From: CAVPMN01 sp963706425
GTDB lineage: Bacteria > Actinomycetota > Acidimicrobiia > Acidimicrobiales > Acidimicrobilacustridaceae
Direction: 5' to 3'
DNA length: 9,408 bases
NCBI GenBank assembly: GCA_963706425.1
Contig: CAVPMN010000014.1
Location: 1 to 9,408, forward strand
Numbering within the stretch: position 1 is the stretch's first letter; each line of letters opens with the position of its first letter. A program made the translations under genes and the position numbers. The notes under the pieces are model-generated. The model was not told the origin of the DNA and ran no database searches. It worked only from the letters and a program-made list of their open reading frames with translations. Below are positions 1 to 6,986 of the stretch, piece after piece.

Positions 1-129
1 ACGCGCGCGACGGCCCCCAGCGGCACACACGTCAAACAGTGACGAACACCTCTTGCCCGACTGATCGTCGAGGTCGAAGCTGGGCGATGGTGGCAGCGTG
101 AGCGGCGACAGACGAGGGACGTGCAGGCG

Positions 130-1084
130 ATGAGCAGCGGTTGGCGTCGATTCGTCGTCGCCCTGATGGTGATGGTCGCGACGCTGAACGCGACCACTCC
201 GGTCGATGCGACGCCGCAGAGCGACGACTTGGTGGCCCGCGTCAACGGCCTGCGCGCGGCCAACGGCTTGCCTGGGCTCACCGCCGACCCGCTGCTGACG
301 TCACTCGCGCAACAGTGGGCTGAGCAGATGGCCTCCACGGGTGTCCCTGCACACCCGCCCAACTCCTACTTCCTCGACAACCTCAGCGGTGTGGGCACCA
401 TCGCCGACAACGTGACGATCGGCGTGAGCATCGACGACGCCTGGTCGCAGCTCGAGAGCAGCCCGAGTCACCGGGGCAACATGTTGTTGCCGGGCGCCAA
501 CCGGGTTGGTATCGGCGTGGCCACCAGCCCTGCCGGGGTCGTCTACGTCCATCAGATCTTCACCGACCTCTCGCCGCTGCCGGCTGCGCCTCCTCCTCAG
601 CAGGCGCCGGCGCCGGCGCCGAGCGAGCCCGCGCCGCCCGCGTTCTCGTTCCCCACCGAGACGTTGCCACCGGCCGCCGCTCCCACACCTGAAGCGCCCG
701 CCGAGGTTCCCGCCGAGGTGCTCGGCACCACCGAGGTGCGGGCGGTGAACGTGGCCGTGATCCCACCGATCAGCTACGGACAGCTCCGCAGCCCCGCTGC
801 GCTGACAACGCCATCGTCGTCATCATCCCCCTGGGTGCCTGCCGCGGTTGCCCTCGGCGCGGTCGCGCTGGTGTTGCTCATCTTGGCGCTGATGCTGATG
901 GCGAGCGCGTCGCGCCGCCTGACCGCTGTTCAACCGGTCCGGATCTCGCACACGGTGATGTCGAGCTCGCGAGCCAACGCCGGCGCCGTCGGCGGTGAGG
1001 ACGAGCAACTCGGTCACGAGGGCCGGCCGAGCGGCGGCGTCGGCGTCGAGGGCGCGGGCCACCACCTCGTTGCGCTGCCGATAG
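130..1084 (+). CDS. CAP/SCP-domain secreted protein with C-terminal membrane anchor (3' end affected by a likely indel)
   Basis: Counted from the ATG at 130, residues 5-22 form a hydrophobic signal peptide after two arginines. Residues 33-147 match the CAP (SCP/PR-1-like, CAP-family) fold: the opening LVARVNGLRAANGL, His75, DNV at 93-95 in place of the usual EN, the SPSHRGNML signature at 112-119 with His114, and the end VGIGVA...VYVHQIF. A Pro/Ala-rich linker (about 148-232) and one transmembrane helix (about 235-257) followed by SRR suggest an extracellular domain tethered to the membrane. Bacterial CAP proteins have mostly unknown functions, so no activity is assigned. GAGGG at 114-118 lies 11 nt before this ATG; an in-frame GTG at 121 is only 2 nt from it. 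As written the frame continues to 1515, but everything after about residue 264 is antisense to the neighbouring FecR gene. The one-base edit that repairs that gene near 980 puts a TAG here at 1082-1084. The domain is secure; the 3' end is not. Confidence 0.8.
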
Positions 1085-2013
1085 AGGTCGAGCATCTCGT
1101 CGAACTGGTCGGACAGCTCCGGCGGGGGAGCGAGCGCATCGAGCTCGGCGAGCGCGTCGTCGAGCAGCGCGGCCTGGGCCCGGATGGCGTCGTCGGCGGT
1201 GGCATCCGGCCCGCCGATGGCGGCGTTCTGCTCGCCGAACTCGGTGCAGATCGCGTTGGCCTGTTCACGGAAGTCGGCTGCCGCGCCCTCACTCGGTGCC
1301 GGCGACGACGGGCTGGTTCCCGTCGTCGGGCGTTGGGGTGGATCGTCCGCGTCACGGGCAAGGTTGTCGGCGATCCACTCGTCCTCTTCGAGCTGCTCGA
1401 CTCCGACGTCGGTCGGTGCCTCGGGTGGAGCATCAGCCCGCACCTCGAGCCGCTGGCCGGCCGTCAGGGCCACCGTCGTCCCGTCGGACAGATCGAGGTC
1501 GACCACCCCCTCTAACACGGCAAACGTGCAGGCCACAGGGTCGGTGCGGCACTCGATCGAGAAGCTGGTACCGCGCACCGCCGCCACGGCGACCGGTGTG
1601 TCGACCTCGAAGGAGTCGTCGCTGTTGGTGAGATCTTCGACCCGCTGCCAGGCCCGTCCCTGGTCGAGTCCGGTGCGTACGACATGACCTTCCTCGACGT
1701 CGACCAACTCGGTGAGCGTCACCGCCGCGCCTGAGTCGATGCGCTGCCACGATCCGTCGAAGAAGGCGATCTCGGCGAAGCCGGTTTCGTCCGTGCGCAC
1801 TTCGTCGCCCTGGGTCAGCTCGGCGCCGCTCGACGCCGCCTCGGGGGTGCCGCTGCCGTCCCGCACGACCGACACCGTGTCGGTCAACACGTCGAGGGTG
1901 GCGAGCACGTTCGGCGACGCGACTGCTTCGTCGTCGGCGCCGCCACCTCCCGAGCAGGAGAGGGTGGTAAGAGAGACGAAAGCCAACGCAAGCACCGACA
2001 TCGCTCGTTTCAT
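930..2013 (-). CDS. FecR-domain lipoprotein (frameshifted near its 3' end)
   Basis: The protein begins MKRAMSVLALAFVSLTTLSC, a lipoprotein signal peptide with Cys20 as the predicted lipidated residue, followed by a Gly/Asp-rich spacer. Residues about 38-192 look like a FecR domain: a beta-rich segment with GAELTQGDEVRT, then FEVDTPVAVAAVRGTSF at 134-150 and LEGVVDLDLSDG...LTAGQRLEV. In iron-citrate systems FecR relays a periplasmic signal. Stand-alone FecR lipoproteins are usually of unknown ligand and often neighbour CHASE2 proteins, as here. An acidic/Pro linker (about 207-245) leads to a helical domain from ADFREQANAIC. With the frame corrected near 980 the protein is 359 residues and ends TVCEIRTG, so Cys256 and Cys354 could pair. 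The uncorrected frame runs to 823. No clear ribosome site is seen before the ATG; another in-frame ATG lies at 2001. The gene is divergent from the CHASE2 cyclase. Confidence 0.85.
966..984. other. Likely single-base frameshift (indel) in the overlap of the CAP and FecR genes
   Basis: On the minus strand the lipoprotein frame reads LVTELLVLTADGA up to about 982. It then degenerates into an Arg/His/Gln-rich tail ending at 823. Moving forward one base gives, from 980, the residues ALARELDITVCEIRTG and a TGA at 932-930. This is a natural-looking helical end that restores a second cysteine. The same edit gives the plus-strand CAP frame a stop at 1082-1084 instead of 1515. One extra base, or two missing bases, in the GC-rich run around 975-983 explains both. 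Whether it is a sequencing error or a true mutation cannot be told from the sequence. Confidence 0.72.
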
Positions 2014-2063
2014 CGGACAGATGCTCGCATTCGCCTATCGAACCACACGTTGTCGACCGTCGA

Positions 2064-2079
2064 TGACGGCGCGCCGTCA
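2064..2079. promoter_or_regulatory. 16-bp perfect palindrome in the FecR/CHASE2 divergent intergenic region
   Basis: TGACGGCGCGCCGTCA reads the same on both strands. It lies in the 74-nt gap between the FecR lipoprotein start (2013, minus) and the CHASE2 cyclase start (2088, plus), ending 8 nt before that GTG. Its position in a shared divergent promoter region suggests an operator for a dimeric regulator. If the cyclase really starts at the in-frame GTG at 2127, the site would lie 47 nt upstream of it. The very GC-rich centre could also arise from composition. No recognised regulator motif is matched. Confidence 0.45.
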
Positions 2080-2087
2080 AACGGGGT

Positions 2088-4008
2088 GTGAAAGTAGCGA
2101 GAAGGTCGCGGTGTACGCTCCGCCTCGTGCGGGCGACGGGTGGTTTGACGGCCCGAAGGCGACGGCTCATCGCGTGGGTCGGAGCGTGCGTTGTGATCGC
2201 GCTGTCGTTGGCTGGGCTCACCGCGCTACTCGACGCCACTGATCGGCTCGGGCGGTTCGAGGGCGTCGCGTCCGACCTGGCGTTCCCCCGCGGCACGGTC
2301 GACCCGTCGGTCGCGACGGTGGCCATCGATGCGCAGGCGCTCGCCGAGGTCGATCCGGCGTGGCCGTGGCCTCGCGAGCGACATGCCGAGCTGATCCGGG
2401 CCCTCGACGAAGCCGGCGCCAAGCTCATCGTGTTCGATATAGCGTTCGTGTCGGCGGCCGATGGCGACGAGCAGCTCGCGGCCGCCATCAGCGACGCGGG
2501 CAACGTGGTGCTGGCCACCACGTCGTCGTCCCCGGTCGACGACTCGGACGCCGCTCCGGCGGGCCTGCTGCGCTCGACGGTGCTCCCACCGATCCCGGTG
2601 CTCGCAGACGCCGCACTGGCCGTCGCTCATTCGCAGGTCACACGCGATCCGACCGACGGCGTCGTGCGCGAAGTGCCGCTGGCCATCGAGGACGATCAGC
2701 GAAGGGTGTTCCCCGCGCTCGGGCTGGCCGCCATGGGGCTGTCGACGGGCACATCGGCCGACCCGATCCTGCGCCGGCCCTCGGGCGTGCAGGTCGAAGG
2801 CCGAGCGGTCCCGACCAACGACAGCTACGAGATGCGGGTGAGCTATCCACCCGAGCTGCTCGCGAGCTCCTCGTCAGCGGGGCCGGTGTTCTCGGCTGCC
2901 GATGTGCTCTCGGGTGAGCTGCCGGACGGGGCTCTTCAGGACAAAGTGGTGTTCGTCGGCGTCACCGATGTGTCTCTCGGCGACCGGTTGCTCACGCCGG
3001 TGGCGAAGGGCAGTGGCCTGCCCGGCGTGCTGGTGCACGCGAGCGCCTACGACACGATGGCCAGCCGGGCCTACCTGCAGCCTGCGTCCACCCTCGAGCT
3101 GGCGGCGTGGGTCTTCGGGATGACGCTGGTGATCGCACTCGCCGTGCAGTTCCTTCCTGCGTCGGTGGCTGGCGTCGTGGCCGTGGCGACCTTGGTCGGC
3201 TATCTGGTGCTCGCGTTCTTCCGCGTCGACACCGGCATCATCATGGGATTCGCCCTCCCCACCCTGGCCGTGGCGTTGGCCGTGCCTCTGTCGGGTGGCG
3301 TCCGCTATCTGATCGAGACTCGTCAGCAGCGGCGCGTCGAGCGCGCTGTTCTCGCAGTACGTTCCCGATCGGGTGGCGGCCCAGCTCATCGACGAGGGCA
3401 GCGTCGAGCGCGCCGCCGAGGGGCAGCGCCTCGACGTCACCGCCATGTTCTGCGACCTCCGTGGCTTCACGTCACGGTCAGCCGACCTGTTGCCGGTCGA
3501 GGTCAACACGATGTTGAACGACTTCTACGAGTTCTCCTGCGCCATCGTGCTCGACCACGGCGGCACCCTGATGACCTACATCGGCGACGAGATCTTCGTC
3601 ATCTTCGGCGCCCCGGTGCCGCAGCCTGATCATGCGCAGCACGCCGTCGCCTGCGCCAAGGAGCTCCAGGAGCGGTACGCCGAGCTCGACGAGCGGCTGG
3701 CGGCCCACGGCTTCGAGTCACTCCGCTTCGGGATCGGCCTCAACAGCGGCGAAATCGTCGCCACCCACGCGGGTTCGTCGTGGCGACGCCAGTACACGGC
3801 GATCGGCACCGCGGTGAACGTGGCCGCTCGCCTCACCGCTCAGGCCGGGCCCGGCCAGGTGGTGCTGTCCGATGCCGTGCGCTCCCAGATCGAGCCGCCG
3901 CCGCCCACCGAACCACTCGGACATCGAGACATGAAAGGCGTTCCAGACGATTTCGTGGCCTGGAAGTTGGTGCTCGACGTCATCCCGTCGGGTGCGGGAG
4001 ACCGCTGA
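2088..4008 (+). CDS. CHASE2-domain class III adenylate/guanylate cyclase, interrupted by a frameshift near 3340-3350
   Basis: This membrane receptor cyclase would make cAMP or cGMP from ATP or GTP. A first transmembrane helix (about 27-48) is followed by an extracytoplasmic CHASE2 domain (about 55-330) with WPWPR at 92-96, FDIAF at 116-120, KVVFVGVTD from 286 and the PGVLVHA motif. Three membrane helices (about 335-405) then lead into the cytoplasmic part. The frame then breaks: the first frame continues as Arg-rich nonsense to 3629, while the adjacent frame resumes with ALFSQYVPDRVAAQL and the cyclase domain to 4008. Visible catalytic residues are the metal Asp in MFCDLRGFT (codon 3454), the Asp in IGDEIF (3586), Thr in QYTAIG (3796), and Asn and Arg in VNVAAR (3817, 3829). 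The residue usually Lys before IGD is Thr (3574). The joined product is about 640 residues, normal for the family. The start is uncertain: GTG 2088 has only ACGGGG close by, and GTG 2127 is in frame. As written the gene would give a truncated sensor without catalytic domain. Confidence 0.85.
3336..3352 (+). other. Frameshift site between membrane and catalytic halves of the cyclase
   Basis: The frame from 2088 reads RQQRRVER up to about 3344. The conserved linker of CHASE2 cyclases, here ALFSQYVPDRV, is found one base over and continues without interruption into the catalytic domain. The break lies in the repetitive GAGCGCGCTG. Two missing bases in that CG run (or one extra base) would restore a continuous RVERALFSQYVPDRV. 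Nothing resembling a slippery heptamer with a downstream pseudoknot is evident to me, so a programmed shift is less likely than an indel. Confidence 0.8.
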
Positions 4009-4050
4009 GACCTGTGGGCAGGCCACGGTCTGCGGGCAAGGTCGGATCGG

Positions 4051-5007
4051 TCAGAGCGTGTCGAGGAACGAGTCGAGCGCGGCGTTGACCGCATCGGGTG
4101 CTTCGCGTTGCACCCAGTGACCAGCAGCTGGGACGAGCGTCGTGCCGCGGAAGTCGGTGCACGCCGCGCCCGGATCGGCGTAGGAGTCGGTGCCCGGGAT
4201 CATGGCCCGCACCGGGTCGATCTCACCGGCGATGAAGCACGACGGCTGGTCGACCGTCGCGCCGACGATGTCGGCCGACGCCTCCGGGTCGAGCGCGAGC
4301 GCCCGATAGCGGTTGAACGCCCCGACCATGCCGGTGCGTTCGAAGGCGCTCACCATGTGGTCGAGCTCGTCGTCGCCGATGAACGGCAGCGGGCCGTCGG
4401 GGGGTTCGGGGAGCAGGTCGAGCAGGGCGGCATCACGAGGTCCGTCGGCCAGCAGGCTGTTGACCGGAGCGAGGCCCGAGAGCGCGAAGTAGGCCGTCTT
4501 CAGGGCCCCGCGCAGGTCGGCTTCGAAGGCCGCCTCGGGCACACCGGGCTGCTGGAAGTAGAGCATGTAGAAGAACCGGTCGGCGTAGAGCTGGTCGAAC
4601 ACGTCGACGAGCGAGAACGGCATCGCCGGGGTGTGCGGCACGCTCAACCCGGCGACCGCGCGGACCCGGTCGGGATGTCGGATGGCGGTGTTCCACACGA
4701 TCGGTGCGCCCCAGTCGTGTCCGACCAGCACGACCGGGCCGTCGTCGAGCGCGCCGGCGACCGCCGCCACGTCACCGGCCAGTTCCCGCAGCGTGTAGCG
4801 CTCGACCTCGGTGGGCACCGAGCTGCCGCCGTAGCCACGCACGTCGAGGGCGGCCACCCGGTAGCCGCTGGCCACGAGATGGTCGACCTGATGACGCCAC
4901 GACGACGCCAGCTCGGGCCACCCGTGCACGCAGAGCACGGTCGGCCCGTCGCCGCTCACCTCGACCCGCAGGGTGATGTCGCCGTTGTCGACCAGCAGCT
5001 CTTCCAT
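4051..5007 (-). CDS. Alpha/beta hydrolase, epoxide hydrolase type
   Basis: A 318-residue cytoplasmic alpha/beta hydrolase with the full set of epoxide hydrolase residues, predicted to convert an epoxide to a diol. It shows the oxyanion-hole motif HGWP at 28-31, nucleophile Asp98 in VGHDWG, and cap-domain tyrosines Tyr150 (LYFQQPGVPE) and Tyr234 (FNRYRAL). The acid Asp264 lies in AGEIDPV and the base His297 in AAGHWVQREAP. Two cap tyrosines favour epoxide hydrolase over haloalkane dehalogenase; the substrate is unknown. The open frame extends upstream to 5217, but that part lies in the flavoprotein gene and is low complexity. ATG 5007 has GAGGT (5019-5015) 7 nt ahead, so it is chosen. It is the last gene of the leftward group, 49 nt after the flavoprotein, which suggests co-transcription and perhaps consecutive oxidation and hydrolysis steps. 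It converges on the cyclase, with 42 nt between stops. Confidence 0.9.
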   Translation of the reverse strand: MEELLVDNGDITLRVEVSGDGPTVLCVHGWPELASSWRHQVDHLVASGYRVAALDVRGYGGSSVPTEVERYTLRELAGDVAAVAGALDDGPVVLVGHDWGAPIVWNTAIRHPDRVRAVAGLSVPHTPAMPFSLVDVFDQLYADRFFYMLYFQQPGVPEAAFEADLRGALKTAYFALSGLAPVNSLLADGPRDAALLDLLPEPPDGPLPFIGDDELDHMVSAFERTGMVGAFNRYRALALDPEASADIVGATVDQPSCFIAGEIDPVRAMIPGTDSYADPGAACTDFRGTTLVPAAGHWVQREAPDAVNAALDSFLDTL

Positions 5008-5010
5008 CAG

Positions 5011-5064
5011 GTCGACCTCATCAGGCAGTGCGACCTCATCGGGCAGCTCGACCTCATCAGGCGG
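5011..5064 (-). repeat. Three tandem 18-bp units carrying repeated Shine-Dalgarno-like cores
   Basis: Plus-strand units are gtcgacctcatcaggcag (5011-5028), tgcgacctcatcgggcag (5029-5046) and ctcgacctcatcaggcgg (5047-5064), 15-16 of 18 bases identical. On the coding (minus) strand each contains TGATGAGGT. The first-transcribed unit contains the flavoprotein TGA stop (5059-5057). The last places GAGGT 7 nt before the hydrolase ATG at 5007. The array exactly fills the intergenic space, so it looks like local duplication of a ribosome-binding segment rather than coding sequence. Confidence 0.75.
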
Positions 5065-6457
5065 GTTGGGACTGCAGGAGCCGGTCGATGTTCTGCGCCG
5101 CGTCTTCGACGTAGGTGAGATAGCGGCCGACGTGCTCGGTCGCTTCGGCGTCGACCCCCAGCCGAGCGCGCGACGTGCGGGTGAACACGTCGAGCCGCGA
5201 CTCGGCCATCCAGTCACCGATCTGCGGATAGTCGGTCCAGCACTTCCGGTTGGCCAGCTCGACCTGATACATCCGCAGCCAGTCGAGCGGCACCGTGGGT
5301 GGCACGACCGGCGTGCAGATGCGGTTCTTCACCTCGTCGTCGGTGAAGGTCGACTCGACGAATCCGATGAGCGCCGCGCTGAACGCCGGCTGACAGGTGC
5401 GCACCCACTGGAGCGTGATGCGGTCGCCGTCGAACACGGGCGTCGAGGGATGGGTGGGGATGCCTGCAGCCGAGCAGTCGATGTGCAGCGTGGTGGGGCC
5501 GGTCGGGATGACGCCGCCCTCGAGCGTGATCTCGTCGGCGCCGATCGTGGACACCCGGCCGAGGCGGATGATCCCGTCGATGCGACGCAGCTGGGTCAGC
5601 TCGGCGTCGCTGAGGATGGCGCAGTGGTAGGCCTCGGGCGTGACGTCGGGATCGATCCGGCGCACTTCGTCGTACGCTTCCAGCCGGGCGAAGAGATCGT
5701 CGACGCTGTCGGCGAGGGCTGCGGCTTCGGCCTGGTTGGCGATGCTCTTGGCGAATCGGGCGAAGAACTCGTCGCCGGGCTGGAAGTTGGCCCGGTTCAG
5801 GACCCACGAGTCACGGGGCATGATCCATCGGATCGAGGCCGGGTCGGCGCCGTTCTCGAGCAGCCAGATGCAGGCGTCCATCCCGGTCTTGCCCGCCCCG
5901 ACCACCACGAAGTCGTCGAACTCGGCCGCCACGCGCGGCAGGTCGTTCAAGGGCACGCACGTGGCCTCGGGCGCCACGGCGTAGGACGGGGGAGTGGTGG
6001 AGGGGATGAGCATCCGCGAGTGGGTGGCGTCGACGAAGCGCGGGGCGTCGACCGTGGTGCGCTCACCGGAGAGCAGCGAGGTGACCACGCGATCGGGGCC
6101 GACCTCGCTCACCGGCAGGAAGGTGACCCGCCCGGACGGGAGGAATCGATGCCGCATGGTGAGGTCGTAGTGGCTCACCACCTCGGGCCCCGTGGCCAGC
6201 TCGTGAAAGCCGGCGTTCAGGCCCGCCTCGTCGATGGTGCCCGAGCCGAGTGGAGCCGAGTTCACGCCGTAGTAGCTGGCCGGTTGGTGCAGGCGCACGA
6301 AGGGGTAGGCGTCGTTCCAGTGGCCGCCCGCCCGGTCGCGCCGGTCGACGATCACCATGGTGGCGTCCGTCTCGGTGAGCACCGAGTCGGCAAAGGCCAT
6401 GCCGGCTGCACCTGCGCCCATGATCAGGTAGTCCGCTGAGATCGACCGTTCAGACAT
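5057..6457 (-). CDS. FAD/NAD(P)-binding flavoprotein, FMO-like oxidoreductase
   Basis: A 466-residue protein with two Rossmann nucleotide-binding motifs. The N-terminal GAGAAG (14-19) is followed by VIVDRRDRAGGHW, where Asp38 fits the FAD ribose-binding acid. VVVGAGKTG (184-192) lies mid-protein, as in the NAD(P)H site of flavin-containing monooxygenases. AYPFVRLHQPASYYG (50-64) resembles the segment after the first motif in FMO-like enzymes. The Baeyer-Villiger fingerprint FxGxxxHxxxW is not visible before the second motif, and there is no signal peptide. A cytoplasmic NAD(P)H-dependent oxygenase or related oxidoreductase is likely; substrate unknown. ATG 6457 is preceded by six G at 6468-6463, 5 nt away. 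The stop falls in the tandem repeat before the epoxide hydrolase, making the two genes a probable transcriptional pair. Specific reaction not assignable. Confidence 0.85.
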   Translation of the reverse strand: MSERSISADYLIMGAGAAGMAFADSVLTETDATMVIVDRRDRAGGHWNDAYPFVRLHQPASYYGVNSAPLGSGTIDEAGLNAGFHELATGPEVVSHYDLTMRHRFLPSGRVTFLPVSEVGPDRVVTSLLSGERTTVDAPRFVDATHSRMLIPSTTPPSYAVAPEATCVPLNDLPRVAAEFDDFVVVGAGKTGMDACIWLLENGADPASIRWIMPRDSWVLNRANFQPGDEFFARFAKSIANQAEAAALADSVDDLFARLEAYDEVRRIDPDVTPEAYHCAILSDAELTQLRRIDGIIRLGRVSTIGADEITLEGGVIPTGPTTLHIDCSAAGIPTHPSTPVFDGDRITLQWVRTCQPAFSAALIGFVESTFTDDEVKNRICTPVVPPTVPLDWLRMYQVELANRKCWTDYPQIGDWMAESRLDVFTRTSRARLGVDAEATEHVGRYLTYVEDAAQNIDRLLQSQPA

Positions 6458-6516
6458 CCGCGCCCCCCGCTCGTCGCAGGCGACCCTAGCTGAGTCGGTC
6501 CGACCGTCGACGGGCT

Positions 6517-6540
6517 CGGGAGCGGCGTCCTCGGCTCCCG
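6517..6540 (-). terminator. GC-rich hairpin directly after the cyclic-nucleotide-binding gene
   Basis: On the minus strand CGGGAGC (6540-6534) pairs perfectly with GCTCCCG (6523-6517) around a 10-nt loop, beginning 2 nt after the stop codon of the cyclic-nucleotide-binding gene. There is no U-run downstream, so it is not a classical intrinsic terminator. It could attenuate read-through into the flavoprotein gene or stabilise the upstream message. Confidence 0.4.
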
Positions 6541-6541
6541 G

Positions 6542-6970
6542 TCAGGTGTGTTGGATCTGGTCGCGCAGGCTCTCGGCGAGCCCCTCGAGCATCTTGGCCG
6601 CCACGCCTGGCACGGTGTCGATCAGCCGGTAGACCGACGGACGGCCGAACACGGCTAGCCGCAGGTCGGTGGTGGCGACGACGTCCGACGTGCGAGGTGC
6701 CGGTGAGAGCGCAGAGAGCTCGCCGAAGTAGTCGCCCGCGTTGTAGGTGCGTTGCACCTTGCCGTCGAGCACGGCGTCGGCAGATCCGTCGAGCACGATG
6801 AACAGCTCCTGTCCGTTTTCGCCGACGCTGATCACCTTCTGGCCGGCGCCGACGTCGCGCATCTCGGCGCCCCGTGCGATCTGCCGGCACTCACCGTCGG
6901 TGCAGCGCGAGAAGAGGCCCACACCCTTGAGCAGGGGAATGAGCTCATGGTTTGCCGCTACATCGGTCAT
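6542..6970 (-). CDS. Small stand-alone cyclic nucleotide-binding (CNBD) protein
   Basis: A 142-residue protein that is essentially one cNMP-binding domain. After a short helical start (LIPLLKGVGLFSRC, typical of Crp/PKA-R-like domains), beta-roll features follow: VGAGQKVISVGENGQELFIVLDGSADAVL, written here in parts as GENGQELF (50-57) and VLDGSADAV (59-67). The phosphate-binding cassette FGELSAL (82-88) with Glu84, and PRT with Arg93, keep the residues that contact ribose and phosphate. A helix (115-138) closes the domain. There is no helix-turn-helix, kinase or transporter part, so it would act as a cNMP-responsive partner or sink rather than a transcription factor. The start at 6970 is well supported: GAGGAAGGA at 6986-6978 sits 7 nt upstream; the open frame back to 7042 is not needed. 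The nucleotide cyclase in the same window is an obvious candidate source of ligand (inference). Confidence 0.9.
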   Translation of the reverse strand: MTDVAANHELIPLLKGVGLFSRCTDGECRQIARGAEMRDVGAGQKVISVGENGQELFIVLDGSADAVLDGKVQRTYNAGDYFGELSALSPAPRTSDVVATTDLRLAVFGRPSVYRLIDTVPGVAAKMLEGLAESLRDQIQHT

Positions 6971-6977
6971 CGCATCG

Positions 6978-6986
6978 TCCTTCCTC
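6978..6986 (-). promoter_or_regulatory. Strong ribosome binding site of the CNBD gene
   Basis: GAGGAAGGA on the minus strand, 7 nt before the ATG at 6970. It decides the start of the cyclic-nucleotide-binding gene against the longer in-frame alternative at 7042. Confidence 0.75.

Noticed and set aside
1..129. Promoter or end of an upstream gene at the left edge
   Set aside because: A TTGCCC at 53-58 has no acceptable -10 partner, and no coding frame with family features could be seen in this short stretch.
1085..1515. CAP protein C-terminal extension
   Set aside because: The residues are antisense to the well-supported FecR lipoprotein and show no domain. They probably exist only because of the indel near 980.
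923..1515. Alternative end of the CAP gene at the TGA at 920-922
   Set aside because: It would give a neat end just after the membrane helix (SRR), but it needs a second indel before 920 that nothing else supports.
3336..3352. Programmed ribosomal frameshift in the cyclase gene
   Set aside because: No slippery heptamer or obvious downstream pseudoknot is visible; a simple indel in the CG run is the more economical explanation.
4009..4050. Terminator between the convergent cyclase and hydrolase genes
   Set aside because: Only a 4-bp stem (GCAG/CTGC) is visible in the 42-nt gap and there is no T-run, so it is too weak to call.
5008..5217. N-terminal extension of the hydrolase with PDEV repeats
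   Set aside because: The extension overlaps the flavoprotein gene, is Ser/Arg/Pro-rich, and ends in the tandem repeat. ATG 5007 has a properly spaced ribosome site and starts at the natural beginning of the fold.
4973..6439. Plus-strand open frame of 488 codons
   Set aside because: It is antisense to the flavoprotein gene, which carries two clear Rossmann motifs and a proper start. The plus translation is low complexity and charged, with no family features.
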